From Alphaproteobacteria bacterium (GTDB lineage Bacteria > Pseudomonadota > Alphaproteobacteria > Sphingomonadales > Sphingomonadaceae), in NCBI GenBank assembly GCA_030424845.1, contig JAUHWC010000002.1:372001-436000 (forward strand): 64,000 bases of DNA, read 5' to 3'. A model generated the notes under the pieces. It had not been told where the DNA came from and searched no databases. It saw nothing but the letters and a program-made list of their open reading frames with translations. The position numbers and the translations under genes are program-made. Below are positions 46,084-54,029 of this stretch, one piece after another. Position 1 is the first letter of the stretch. The number at the start of each line of letters is the position of its first letter.

Positions 46084-46937
46084 CCGCCTATGCCGAAGTG
46101 ATCGGCGATCCCATCGCGCAATCGAAGTCGCCCGCGATCCACGGATACTGGATCCGCCAGCTCGGCCTCGAAGCCGAATATCGTGCCTGCCATGTCACCG
46201 CTGATGGCCTGGCAGACTATATTGCCGAACGACGCAAGGATGCCGACTGGCGCGGCTGCAACGTCACCATGCCGCACAAGCAGGCGGTGATGCCCTTGCT
46301 CGACAGGCTCGATCCGCTGGCCGAACGGATCGGCGCGGTAAACACCATCGTGCGCGGGCCTGACGGAACGCTCACCGGGTACAACACCGATGCCGACGGT
46401 TTCCTTGAACCGCTGCGCGATGAACTGGCGAAGCAGCACTATTTCCGCATGGCGCGCATCCTCGGCACCGGTGGCGCGGCGCGGGCGATCATCGTTGCGC
46501 TGGCCGGCCAGGGCCTCACCCTGGTGCTTGCCGGACGCAACCCGGACAAGGCGCGTGCGCTTCTCGACGAGCTGGACCCTGGAGGCGAGCATCACGCTGT
46601 CGACATCGCCCATTTCGCTGACGAAACCGACTTTGCCTTCGATGATCGCGAGGGCTGTTTCGACCTCGTGGTCAATGCCAGCCCGCTGGGCATGGCGGGC
46701 CAGCCTCCCCTCGCCTTCGATTTCAGCCACGTGCCGCCGGGCAGCGTGATCTACGACATCGTCACCCACCCGCTCGACACGCCCTTCCTTGCGCAAGCGC
46801 GGGCCCGGGGTTTCGAGGCGGTGGATGGCCTCAACATGCTGATCGGCCAGGCTGCCATTGCTTTCGGGAAGTTCTTCGGCACCGCCCCGCCCCGCGTGGA
46901 TGGCGATGCCGGCTTGCGAAAGATCCTCTCCCGATGA
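46080..46937 (+). CDS. aroE: Shikimate dehydrogenase (NADP+)
   Basis: Reduces 3-dehydroshikimate in aromatic amino acid synthesis. From the GTG at 46080 the protein has 285 residues: [20 protein letters not shown], the catalytic Lys67 in [16 protein letters not shown] and the NADP loop GTGGAARAI. The GTG start overlaps the maf stop codon and its own stop overlaps coaE by 4 bp, showing translational coupling through the operon. Confidence 0.95.
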   Translation: MTAYAEVIGDPIAQSKSPAIHGYWIRQLGLEAEYRACHVTADGLADYIAERRKDADWRGCNVTMPHKQAVMPLLDRLDPLAERIGAVNTIVRGPDGTLTGYNTDADGFLEPLRDELAKQHYFRMARILGTGGAARAIIVALAGQGLTLVLAGRNPDKARALLDELDPGGEHHAVDIAHFADETDFAFDDREGCFDLVVNASPLGMAGQPPLAFDFSHVPPGSVIYDIVTHPLDTPFLAQARARGFEAVDGLNMLIGQAAIAFGKFFGTAPPRVDGDAGLRKILSR

Positions 46938-47536
46938 GCGAGGGGTCGCTCATCCTCGGGCTCACCGGATCCATCGGCATGGGCAAGAGCACCGTGGCAG
47001 CGATGTTCGCCGATTGCGGCGTGCCGGTGTTCGATGCCGATGCCGAAGTGCGCTGGATGCAGGGGCCGGATGGCCTGCTTCTTCCGGCGATCGAGCAGGC
47101 CTTCCCGGGATCGACCGGTCCCGAAGGGGTGAAACGCGCCGCACTTGGCACCATCGTCTTTGCCGATGCCGATGCGCTGGCCCGGCTGGAAGCCATCGTG
47201 CACCCGGCCGTGCAAGCCGTCCGCGAGCGTTTCCTTGCCGACAACGCCGCCACTCCCATCGTGCTGTTCGATATCCCGCTGCTGTTTGAAAAGGGTCTCG
47301 ACGCGGGCGTGGACAAGGTGGTGGTCGTTTCCGCTCCGGCTGATGTCCAGCGCCTGCGCGTTCTTGCCCGGCCTGACATGACGGAGGAGAAATTCGCCGA
47401 CATCCTCGCCTTGCAGGTGCCCGATGCCGAAAAGCGGCGGCGCGCCGATTTCGTGATCGATACCGGCGTGCCGCTCGATGAGACGCGCAAGGCTGTGCAA
47501 GAGCTGGTGGACAAGCTGACCGCCCGGTTGCGCTAG
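46934..47536 (+). CDS. coaE: Dephospho-CoA kinase
   Basis: Final step of coenzyme A synthesis. The 200-residue protein has Walker A GLTGSIGMGKST (9-20), DADAEVRW and the lid region DIPLLFEKGLD. It overlaps aroE by 4 bp and is followed by dnaQ after 29 bp. Confidence 0.95.
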   Translation: MSEGSLILGLTGSIGMGKSTVAAMFADCGVPVFDADAEVRWMQGPDGLLLPAIEQAFPGSTGPEGVKRAALGTIVFADADALARLEAIVHPAVQAVRERFLADNAATPIVLFDIPLLFEKGLDAGVDKVVVVSAPADVQRLRVLARPDMTEEKFADILALQVPDAEKRRRADFVIDTGVPLDETRKAVQELVDKLTARLR

Positions 47537-47565
47537 GGGCGGCTCGGGCTGATACTCGCCGCACC

Positions 47566-48249
47566 ATGAGAGAGATTGTCTTCGATACCGAAACCACGGG
47601 GCTCGATCCCCATTCGGGTGACCGGCTGGTAGAAATGGGTTGTATCGAGATGGTCAACCGCGTCGCGACCGGGCGCAGCTACCATGCCTATTACAACCCT
47701 GAGCGGGACATGCCGATGGAAGCCGAGCAGGTGCATGGCCTGTCCGCCGCTTTCCTGTCCGACAAGCCATTGTTCCGCGACACCGTGGGCGAATTGCTCG
47801 AATTCATCGGTGATTCCCCGCTGGTGGCGCATAACGCGCAATTCGATTTCGGCTTCCTGAACTGGGAACTGAAAGCTTGCGGCCATGCTGAAATCGGCAT
47901 GGACCGGATGGTGGATACGCTTGCCATCGCTCGCCGCCGCCATCCCGGCGCAAAACATTCGCTTGATGCCCTGTGCACCCGCTACGGAATTGATCGCAGC
48001 CACCGCGTGAAGCACGGCGCGCTGCTCGATGCGGAACTGCTGGCCCAGGTCTACGTCGAACTGACCGGCGGGCGCCAGATCGGTCTCGAACTGGCAGCCG
48101 AGTCGGAGCAGGATGTTGCCGAAATCCGCAGCTTCGTGCCGCGCCAGGGGGCCTATCGTGAACCGCGTCCCCATGCCGCCTCGGCGCAAGAGCTTGAGAG
48201 GCACAAAAATTTCCTGGAATCGATGGAAACGCCGCTCTGGCATACCTAA
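47566..48249 (+). CDS. dnaQ: DNA polymerase III epsilon subunit
   Basis: The 3'-5' proofreading exonuclease of the replicative polymerase. The 227-residue protein has the three exonuclease motifs: Exo I FDTETTGLD, Exo II HNAQFDFGFLN and Exo III HGALLDAELLAQVY. The C-terminal segment should contact the alpha subunit. It lies 3.2 kb right of the presumed origin. Confidence 0.95.
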   Translation: MREIVFDTETTGLDPHSGDRLVEMGCIEMVNRVATGRSYHAYYNPERDMPMEAEQVHGLSAAFLSDKPLFRDTVGELLEFIGDSPLVAHNAQFDFGFLNWELKACGHAEIGMDRMVDTLAIARRRHPGAKHSLDALCTRYGIDRSHRVKHGALLDAELLAQVYVELTGGRQIGLELAAESEQDVAEIRSFVPRQGAYREPRPHAASAQELERHKNFLESMETPLWHT

Positions 48250-48303
48250 ATTACAAAAAGAGCCTATATTGGGTTCGAAGATTACAGGAAAGGAACCCCC
48301 CAC

Positions 48304-48870
48304 ATGGATATTCGCGTTTCCGGCCATCAGGTGGACACCGGCGCTGCTCTGCAGGAGCATGCCTCGGATCGTCTCGGCTCGATCGTGGACAAGTATTTCA
48401 GCCGGGCACTTTCCTCGACCGTAACCTTCGGCAAGGCGCCGACGCAGGCCTTTGCCTGTGACATCGTGCTGCATGTCAATCACGGGCTGATCCTGAAGAG
48501 CCATGGCCAGGCCCATGATGCGCACCAAGCGCTGGACCAGGCAGCCGACAAGATCGAGAAGCAGCTTCGCCGCTACAAGCGCCGGCTCAAGGACCGCCAT
48601 GAACAGTCCGCCCATGCCCTGGCGCAGGAAGAGGCTGCCTACACCATCTTCGCGACCGAAGAGCCGGAAGTGGAAGAGCTGCCGGAAGAGGCGCCCCCCG
48701 TCATTGCCGAAACGCGGATCGACGTCCCGGAAGTCAGCGTTTCCGATGCCGTGATGCTGCTCGACCTGCGACACACCAATGCACTGTTCTTCAAAAATGC
48801 TGGAACTGGGCGACATAATATGGTCTATCGCCGCGACGATGGCTCGATCGGCTGGGTCGAACCGTCCTGA
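48304..48870 (+). CDS. hpf: Ribosome hibernation promoting factor, long form
   Basis: Dimerises 70S ribosomes in stationary phase. The 188-residue protein has the N-terminal Hpf/YfiA domain (MDIRVSGHQVDTGAALQEHASDRL through RRYKRRLKDR), an acidic linker, and the C-terminal ribosome-binding domain with SDAVMLLDLRHTNALFFKNAGTGRHNMVYRRDDGSIGWVEP. AAGGAA precedes the start. It is followed by ptsN, the common hpf-ptsN order that usually lies downstream of rpoN; no rpoN is present here. Confidence 0.94.
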   Translation: MDIRVSGHQVDTGAALQEHASDRLGSIVDKYFSRALSSTVTFGKAPTQAFACDIVLHVNHGLILKSHGQAHDAHQALDQAADKIEKQLRRYKRRLKDRHEQSAHALAQEEAAYTIFATEEPEVEELPEEAPPVIAETRIDVPEVSVSDAVMLLDLRHTNALFFKNAGTGRHNMVYRRDDGSIGWVEPS

Positions 48871-48995
48871 CGCCACTGCCCAGAGGGCCTACCTGCTGCC
48901 GTCTCCGCGTAAAATGCACTGCGGAATTGTTGTAGATTTCAATGTGTTGCCGCGAGGCGGCGCAGTGACGCGAGTAACGTTAGAGCCGCCATCAG

Positions 48996-49457
48996 ATGGA
49001 ATCCCTGTACGTCATTCAGCCCGATTCGGTTGCAATCGTCGATGCCGCTGACAAGCGCGCCATCCTCGAGCACCTCAGCTCGATCTTCGCGCATGCGTGG
49101 GATCTCGATGCCGGCACCGTTCTCGAATATCTGGAAGAGCGCGAGAACCTCGGAAGCACCGGCTTCGGCCGCGGGGTTGCCATCCCGCATGCGCGTATTC
49201 CCGATCTCCAGCGCCCGGTCGCGGCTTTGATGAAATTGCGCCATCCGGCCAATTTCGATGCGGCGGACGGGCTTCCTGTCGATCTGGTCTTCGGTTTGCT
49301 CTCTCCGGAAAACAGCGGGGCGGCCCATCTTCACGCGCTGGCCGCCATTTCGCGCCTGGTGCGGGACGAATCGATGCGCGATGCGCTTGCCGATGCACCC
49401 GATGAAGAGGCCATCTACGGCCTCCTGACGAATGTCTCGGACCGCAACGTCGCCTGA
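48996..49457 (+). CDS. ptsN: Nitrogen PTS EIIA component
   Basis: A phosphoryl acceptor of the regulatory PTS-Ntr, linking nitrogen and carbon status to transport and stress responses. The 153-residue protein has the phosphorylated His65 in GRGVAIPHARIP, preceded by REN in EERENLGSTGFG, and the later LLSPEN. It is 125 bp after hpf. Its 3' end overlaps the thioesterase gene by 26 bp. Confidence 0.93.
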   Translation: MESLYVIQPDSVAIVDAADKRAILEHLSSIFAHAWDLDAGTVLEYLEERENLGSTGFGRGVAIPHARIPDLQRPVAALMKLRHPANFDAADGLPVDLVFGLLSPENSGAAHLHALAAISRLVRDESMRDALADAPDEEAIYGLLTNVSDRNVA

Positions 49458-49914
49458 TTCCGGCACCAGCGGGGCGCAGGCGCATTTCCGTGCGCTGGAA
49501 TCGCTCTATGCCTCGGCCCCGATCAATGCCCTGTTCCGTTCCCGCCTCGAAATAGTGGCCGAGGGCCGCTCTGCCATTCGTTTCGAGGTGGATGAAAGCC
49601 TGCATCACGCCGCCGGCGCTGCGCACGGCACGGTCTATTTCAAGATGCTGGACGATGCCGCCTTCTATGCGGCCAATTCCCTGGTGAGCGACCGCTTCCT
49701 GCTGACGACCGGGTTCAACCTGCATTTCACCGCACCCATTCGCAGCGGATCGGTTGTCGCGCACGGTCGCTGGGTAAGCGGCAAGCGCCGTGTGTTCGTG
49801 GCCGAAGCCAGCCTCTTGGACGAGCATGGCGAGGAAATCGGCCGCGGAACAGGCACGTTCATGCGCTCGCACATCGCGCTGTCGGGCCTGCCGGGATATG
49901 TCGTTGAAGGCTGA
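49432..49914 (+). CDS. PaaI-type hotdog-fold thioesterase
   Basis: A 160-residue predicted acyl-CoA thioesterase. The hotdog motif AAGAAHGTVYFKMLDDAAFYAANSL and the strand FLLTTGFNLHFTAPIRSGSVVAHGRWV are typical of the PaaI/YigI group. The physiological thioester is unknown. The ATG at 49432 lies 26 bp inside ptsN; a later start is possible but would trim the N-terminal helix. Confidence 0.85.
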   Translation: MSRTATSPDSGTSGAQAHFRALESLYASAPINALFRSRLEIVAEGRSAIRFEVDESLHHAAGAAHGTVYFKMLDDAAFYAANSLVSDRFLLTTGFNLHFTAPIRSGSVVAHGRWVSGKRRVFVAEASLLDEHGEEIGRGTGTFMRSHIALSGLPGYVVEG

Positions 49915-49919
49915 ATCCC

Positions 49920-50261
49920 ATGGATGACAGGCTTCCCGCACATCTTGAAGTTGGCGGCCTGATCCGCGCGGTGGATGTCGCAGGCGGCTTTGCGACGGTT
50001 ATTTCAAAGGGTGAACGCGATGCCGGGACAATCCTGGTAATATGTTGCGAAAACGGCACAAACGCGCGTCTCTACGAGCGGATGCCGCAGCTTGACGGCA
50101 CCAGGAAATGGACTCTCACTAAGTCCCAAGATGCTGAAAACCGACACGAATTTGCCGAATATTGCGATAGGCGCAAGCGGCAGGACAGCGATGTCTGGAT
50201 CGTCGAGCTGGATATCGCTGATGGTGAACGTTTCATCGGAATTGAGCGCCCTGTTGGTTGA
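49920..50261 (+). CDS. DUF1491 family protein
   Basis: A 113-residue protein of an alphaproteobacterial family with no known function. The typical features are the N-terminal LPAHLEVGGLIRAVDVAGGFATVISKGERDAGTILVICC and the C-terminal RRKRQDSDVWIVELDIADGERFI. It starts 6 bp after the thioesterase and is probably in the same operon. Confidence 0.85.
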   Translation: MDDRLPAHLEVGGLIRAVDVAGGFATVISKGERDAGTILVICCENGTNARLYERMPQLDGTRKWTLTKSQDAENRHEFAEYCDRRKRQDSDVWIVELDIADGERFIGIERPVG

Positions 50262-50468
50262 CAGTTAACCCGTCGTCGCTATCTGACGCGCGACTTCAAA
50301 CAGCGTAGGCCATTCGCGCTGCGGTAATCACGCCGCACCGGATCGCGCGCAGACGGGGAGAAAACGGCAGGTACGTTTGAACGGATCGCGAATAATCCGG
50401 GTTGCATGAAGGCAGCCTGCGACCGGCGACCTGCGCCAGCTTTCTCACCGCCCTGAGTTACAGGATAC

Positions 50469-51137
50469 ATGAACCGCAAGTTCCACCGTGCCGGGGCATT
50501 CGCCTCGGTCGCCCTGATGTTTGGAATGCTTCTCGGCACCGCCATGACCGGTGCTGTCGCCCAGGACCAGGCGGAGCCGGAAGGGCTCGAAACGGTCGAA
50601 ACAGTTTTGCCGACGGTCGAAGAAGCCGCCCTGGAGCCGGTGCGCTTCGTGGCATCTCCCGTCGTCCAGGAAATTCCCGCAGCCAACGAAGAGCTCGATC
50701 TTCCCGCTGCTTCCGATGCCGCCTCGCTGCGTGAACTGGTTTCCTCCATGCCCTTCGGCAATGAGCTTTCCGGCGAAATGCGCTGCCTGGCACAGGCCGT
50801 CTATTTCGAATCCCGCGGCGAACCGCTGACCGGCCAGCTGGCCGTGGCCCGCGTGGTCATCAACCGCGCTGAATCCTCGCTCTTCCCGGATGATTACTGC
50901 TCGGTCGTCACGCAGCGCGCGCAGTTCTCCTTCGTGCGCGGAGGCCGCATTCCGCAGCCCAACACATCGTCAGCCGCCTGGGCGCGCGCCCGTGCGATCG
51001 CGCGCATCGCCCACCAGGAACTGTGGGACAGCGAAGCCGGCGAAGCGCTTTATTTCCACGCCACCCACGTGCGCCCGCGCTGGGCCGGCCGGATGGCCAC
51101 TGTCGCGCAGATCGACAGCCACATCTTCTACAAGTGA
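50469..51137 (+). CDS. SleB-type cell wall hydrolase, exported
   Basis: A 222-residue predicted peptidoglycan hydrolase. The N-terminal membrane/signal segment (residues 8-32) is followed by a low-complexity acidic linker, and the hydrolase_2 (SleB) domain starts near RCLAQAVYFESRGEPLTGQLAVARVVINR, where Glu114 is the probable catalytic acid. It continues with ALYFHATHVRPRW. The role in a non-spore former is probably wall remodelling. A 207-bp gap upstream should hold its promoter; I see no clear hexamers. AGGA precedes the start. Confidence 0.9.
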   Translation: MNRKFHRAGAFASVALMFGMLLGTAMTGAVAQDQAEPEGLETVETVLPTVEEAALEPVRFVASPVVQEIPAANEELDLPAASDAASLRELVSSMPFGNELSGEMRCLAQAVYFESRGEPLTGQLAVARVVINRAESSLFPDDYCSVVTQRAQFSFVRGGRIPQPNTSSAAWARARAIARIAHQELWDSEAGEALYFHATHVRPRWAGRMATVAQIDSHIFYK

Positions 51138-51147
51138 GTGATCGCGC

Positions 51148-51173
51148 GGCGGGCCTGCACTGGCAGGTCCGCC
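51148..51173. terminator. Stem-loop between convergent sleB-like and xthA genes
   Basis: GGCGGGCCTGC pairs with GCAGGTCCGCC around ACTG, an 11-bp stem with one G-T pair. It lies in the 43-bp gap between two convergent genes. No T-run follows on either strand, so it may be a weak or Rho-assisted terminator. Confidence 0.45.
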
Positions 51174-51180
51174 CCCGGTC

Positions 51181-51966
51181 CTAATCGCGCAGTTCCACCC
51201 AGACCGGCGCATGGTCGCTAGCCTTTTCGCGACCGCGATGATCCTTGTCGACGCCAGCCGCCACCAGCCTGTCCGCACAATCGGGTGACAGCAGCATGTG
51301 ATCGATGCGGAAGCCGTGATCGCGCTGCCATGCGCCAGCCTGGTAATCCCAATAGGTCCACACCCCGCCGCGCGGGTTGAGCGTGCGCAGCGCGTCGGTC
51401 CATCCGTCTGCCAGCATGCGCGCATAGGCATCGCGGGATTCCGGCTGCATCAGCGCATCGTCCTGCATGGCCTTCACGGCCCACACGTCATTGTCTTCCG
51501 GAATGACGTTGAAATCGCCCAGCACCACGCTCGGTATCTCTGCTGCCAGATGCTCCCGGCAGCGCGCCTGCAACCGCTTCATCCACGCCAGCTTGTAATC
51601 GAACTTGGGCCCGGGATGGGGATTGCCGTTGGGCAGGTAGAGGTTGCAGATTCGCACGCCCTTCACCTCGGCTTCGAGGTAGCGGGCCTGCTCGCCCTCA
51701 CCATCGTTCGGACCATCTATGCCGAGACCGCGATGCATTTCCCTCGGCTCCATGCCGTCAGCAAGGATGGCCACGCCGTTGAAGCTCTTCTGCCCGTGCC
51801 AGATGGCGTGATAGCCGATCTTCTCGAACTCCTCGGCCGGGAAACCATCGTCCATCGTCTTGATTTCCTGCAGGCAGGCGACGGTGGGCCGGGTTTCCTC
51901 CAGCCATTCGAGCAGGCGCGGCAGGCGCGCCTTGATGCCGTTGATGTTGAATGAAGCTATGCGCAC
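51181..51966 (-). CDS. xthA: Exodeoxyribonuclease III
   Basis: An AP endonuclease and 3' repair exonuclease. The 261-residue protein has the EEP-fold motifs: NINGIKARLPRLLEWL, CLQEIKT with the metal-binding Glu, NLYLPNGNP, VLGDFNVIPE and the C-terminal SDHAPVWVEL. It is monocistronic or shares a promoter with erpA 27 bp upstream. Confidence 0.95.
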   Translation of the reverse strand: MRIASFNINGIKARLPRLLEWLEETRPTVACLQEIKTMDDGFPAEEFEKIGYHAIWHGQKSFNGVAILADGMEPREMHRGLGIDGPNDGEGEQARYLEAEVKGVRICNLYLPNGNPHPGPKFDYKLAWMKRLQARCREHLAAEIPSVVLGDFNVIPEDNDVWAVKAMQDDALMQPESRDAYARMLADGWTDALRTLNPRGGVWTYWDYQAGAWQRDHGFRIDHMLLSPDCADRLVAAGVDKDHRGREKASDHAPVWVELRD

Positions 51967-51993
51967 GATCGATCCACCTTCCGGTGGATGACC

Positions 51994-52323
51994 TTAGATG
52001 CCGAAACTGGAACCGCAACCGCAACCGGCGGCTGCCTGCGGGTTCTCCACGCGGAAAGCGGCCCCGCCCAGCGATTCCACGAAATCCACCGTGCTTCCCG
52101 CCACCAGGTCCAGGCTGACGGGATCGACCACCAGCTTGACGCCGTCTGTCTCGCTCACCATGTCGTCCGCCTCGGGAGCATCATCGAGGTCGAACTTGTA
52201 CTGGAAGCCCGAACAGCCTCCGCCTTCCACGGACAGGCGCAGGATTGCAGGCTTGCCCTGCTTGCTGGCGATCAGGCCCACCCTTGCGGCGGCGGCCGGC
52301 GACAATGTCAGTTCCTTCGACAT
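51994..52323 (-). CDS. erpA: Iron-sulfur cluster insertion protein, A-type
   Basis: An A-type carrier that delivers Fe-S clusters to apo-proteins. The 109-residue protein has the three conserved cysteines Cys37 (GGCSGF), Cys101 and Cys103 (CGCGSSF). It lies between the CBS-domain gene and xthA on the same strand, with 27-31 bp gaps. ErpA versus IscA cannot be separated with certainty. Confidence 0.93.
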   Translation of the reverse strand: MSKELTLSPAAAARVGLIASKQGKPAILRLSVEGGGCSGFQYKFDLDDAPEADDMVSETDGVKLVVDPVSLDLVAGSTVDFVESLGGAAFRVENPQAAAGCGCGSSFGI

Positions 52324-52354
52324 GGCGCCAATTTAGTGACGGATAGCGTCCGGC

Positions 52355-52783
52355 TCAAGACATGGTGATATATTCGCGAAGATGCTCTGCCTCTTCCTCG
52401 ATCTGGTCGATGCGGAACTTCACGATATCGCCGATCGAGACAAAGCCCAGCAACCTGCCATCCTGCACAACCGGCAAGTGACGGATGCGCCGACGCGTCA
52501 TCAGGGCGAGGGCTTTCAATGCATCCCGCCCCGGATCGATGGTGATCGCCGGCGCGGTCATCACATCGCCCACTGCACGGTGCAGCGCGGTCTCTCCCTC
52601 GCGCGCGACGCAATAGAGCAGGTCCCTTTCCGAAAAGATCCCCACCACGCTGTCACCATCCATCACCGGCAAGGCGCCGATGCGCTTTTCGGCCAGCTTG
52701 GCCGCCACGTCGCGAACGCTTTCCGTGCGCGAGCATGTGATGATGTCCTGGTTGCGCCCCTCGATTATGCGAGCAATCGACAT
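52355..52783 (-). CDS. CBS domain-pair protein
   Basis: A 142-residue protein made of two CBS motifs (about 10-65 and 75-130), which bind adenine nucleotides and act as energy sensors. Typical elements are VRDVAAKLAEKRIGALPVMDGDSVVGIFSERDLL and ALKALALMTRRRIRHLPVVQDGRLLGFVSIGDIV. ATG 52783 has AGGAG 7 nt upstream; the longer upstream frame is not family-like. No fused effector domain is present, so the partner is unknown. Confidence 0.92.
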   Translation of the reverse strand: MSIARIIEGRNQDIITCSRTESVRDVAAKLAEKRIGALPVMDGDSVVGIFSERDLLYCVAREGETALHRAVGDVMTAPAITIDPGRDALKALALMTRRRIRHLPVVQDGRLLGFVSIGDIVKFRIDQIEEEAEHLREYITMS

Positions 52784-52895
52784 TGCCGTTCTCCTCTTCC
52801 CGCAGCCGGTTATGCCACGAGCGGACGAGTCTGGGCAAATCCCCCCGACTTTGATCCCCATTGCGTCATCCTGACCGGACGGGCATGAGGCGCGC

Positions 52896-53186
52896 ATGGC
52901 CTACAAGTCCCCGCTCGACGATCCGCGCAACGCTGCCTTCGCATGGGCGCGATACAAGCGGCTGATGCGCTTCATGTTCGGCGCGACCGTGGCTGTGGTG
53001 GCGATCGCGATGGCACTGCTCTACAAGCAGGTCGGCCTTGTCTCGGTGCATTTCTTCATCGCAACCGGCCTTGGCATCGGCTTTTCCATGTTGCTGATGA
53101 GCGCGCTGATGGGACTGGTGTTCCTGTCCAGCGGCACGGGACATGACGAATCGGTCGAGAATTCGCTCGACGAGCTGGACCCCTAG
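52896..53186 (+). CDS. Small membrane protein of unknown function
   Basis: A 96-residue protein with two hydrophobic segments (about 24-44 and 51-76), a basic N-terminus and an acidic C-terminal tail ([15 protein letters not shown]). I do not recognise the family with certainty. It diverges from the CBS gene and converges with the ferredoxin-like gene, sharing a CTAG in which both stop codons lie. Confidence 0.75.
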   Translation: MAYKSPLDDPRNAAFAWARYKRLMRFMFGATVAVVAIAMALLYKQVGLVSVHFFIATGLGIGFSMLLMSALMGLVFLSSGTGHDESVENSLDELDP

Positions 53187-53545
53187 TCCTCTTCGCCAAC
53201 CCCGCGCAGGAGGAACTCCTCCACCGGCTTGCCGCCGATCAGGTGTTGCTGGATGATCAGTTCCAGCACCTCCGGCGTGCAGGAATGGTACCAGACCTGG
53301 TCCGGCCAGACCACGGCGATGGGCCCTGCCGCACAGACCTGGAGGCAATCAGCCTTGGTCCGCTGGACCTTGCCCGGCCCGACAAGGTCGAGCTCCTTCA
53401 GACGCGTCTTGAGATAATCCCACGCCGGGCCGCCAACCTTGGGATGGCAGCACTTCGCCTTGGTCGGCAGGGCGCAAAGGAAAATGTGGCGCTCGACCGA
53501 TTCGCCACCGCTTTCGGCGAGCTTGGTGCCGGCCTTGGCCAGCAT
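53183..53545 (-). CDS. Thioredoxin-like [2Fe-2S] ferredoxin domain protein
   Basis: A 120-residue protein with the 2Fe-2S thioredoxin-fold pattern: Cys24 (IFLCALP), Cys32 or Cys33 (KAKCCHP), then Cys67 and Cys71 ([18 protein letters not shown]). This resembles the (2Fe-2S) ferredoxin domain proteins related to NuoE. The electron partner is unknown. ATG 53545 is chosen; further upstream the frame overlaps popZ without family similarity. Its stop shares CTAG with the convergent gene. Confidence 0.87.
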   Translation of the reverse strand: MLAKAGTKLAESGGESVERHIFLCALPTKAKCCHPKVGGPAWDYLKTRLKELDLVGPGKVQRTKADCLQVCAAGPIAVVWPDQVWYHSCTPEVLELIIQQHLIGGKPVEEFLLRGVGEED

Positions 53546-53565
53546 GCGGGGAGAAGGTGGCCTGC

Positions 53566-54009
53566 TCAGCGCTTCTTGCCGGCGATGCGAGCGATCTCCG
53601 CCTTCACCATGCGCTCGACGATTTCGGGCAGGTGCGCGTCGAGCCATTGGGCCATCATCGGACGGAGCATCTCGCGTACCAGCCCTTCCAGCGAAGTTTC
53701 CCCCGAGCGAACGATCTGCGGCGGGGCGGAAGGTTCCGCCAGCATGGCCAGCGCGGCAAGCGACTGGCGCATGGCATCGGCAGCCTGCGCGTTGGTCAGT
53801 GCCTCGCCCTCGTCCCCATCACCAATCTCGGAAGCAATGGCACCAAGGTCGAGCACGTCATCATCGTCATGGGCGGCGGGCTGGGCAATCAGGCCTTCGG
53901 TTTCCCGACGGCGCTGTTCGTTGCGTGCGGCCTCGCGGTTATCGCGCGCGATAACCTTCTTCACCGATTCGAGGATTTCCTCAACCGAGGGTTCGCCGTC
54001 CCTGCGCAT
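53566..54009 (-). CDS. popZ: PopZ-like polar organizing protein (DUF2497), short form
   Basis: In Caulobacter, PopZ forms a polar network that tethers ParB-parS. The 147-residue product has the N-terminal interaction helix ([19 protein letters not shown]), a short acidic middle, and the C-terminal oligomerisation helices [38 protein letters not shown], all diagnostic of DUF2497. The linker is short compared with Caulobacter PopZ (177 residues). The pcm-tolC-popZ order is conserved in alphaproteobacteria. It lies about 14-17 kb from the parS cluster. Confidence 0.9.
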   Translation of the reverse strand: MRRDGEPSVEEILESVKKVIARDNREAARNEQRRRETEGLIAQPAAHDDDDVLDLGAIASEIGDGDEGEALTNAQAADAMRQSLAALAMLAEPSAPPQIVRSGETSLEGLVREMLRPMMAQWLDAHLPEIVERMVKAEIARIAGKKR

Positions 54010-54029
54010 GATTCCTTGAAGCCCCTGCC

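Noticed and set aside
48949-48961. GCCGC-GAG-GCGGC stem between hpf and ptsN as a terminator
   Set aside because: Only 5 bp with no T-run; too weak to support.
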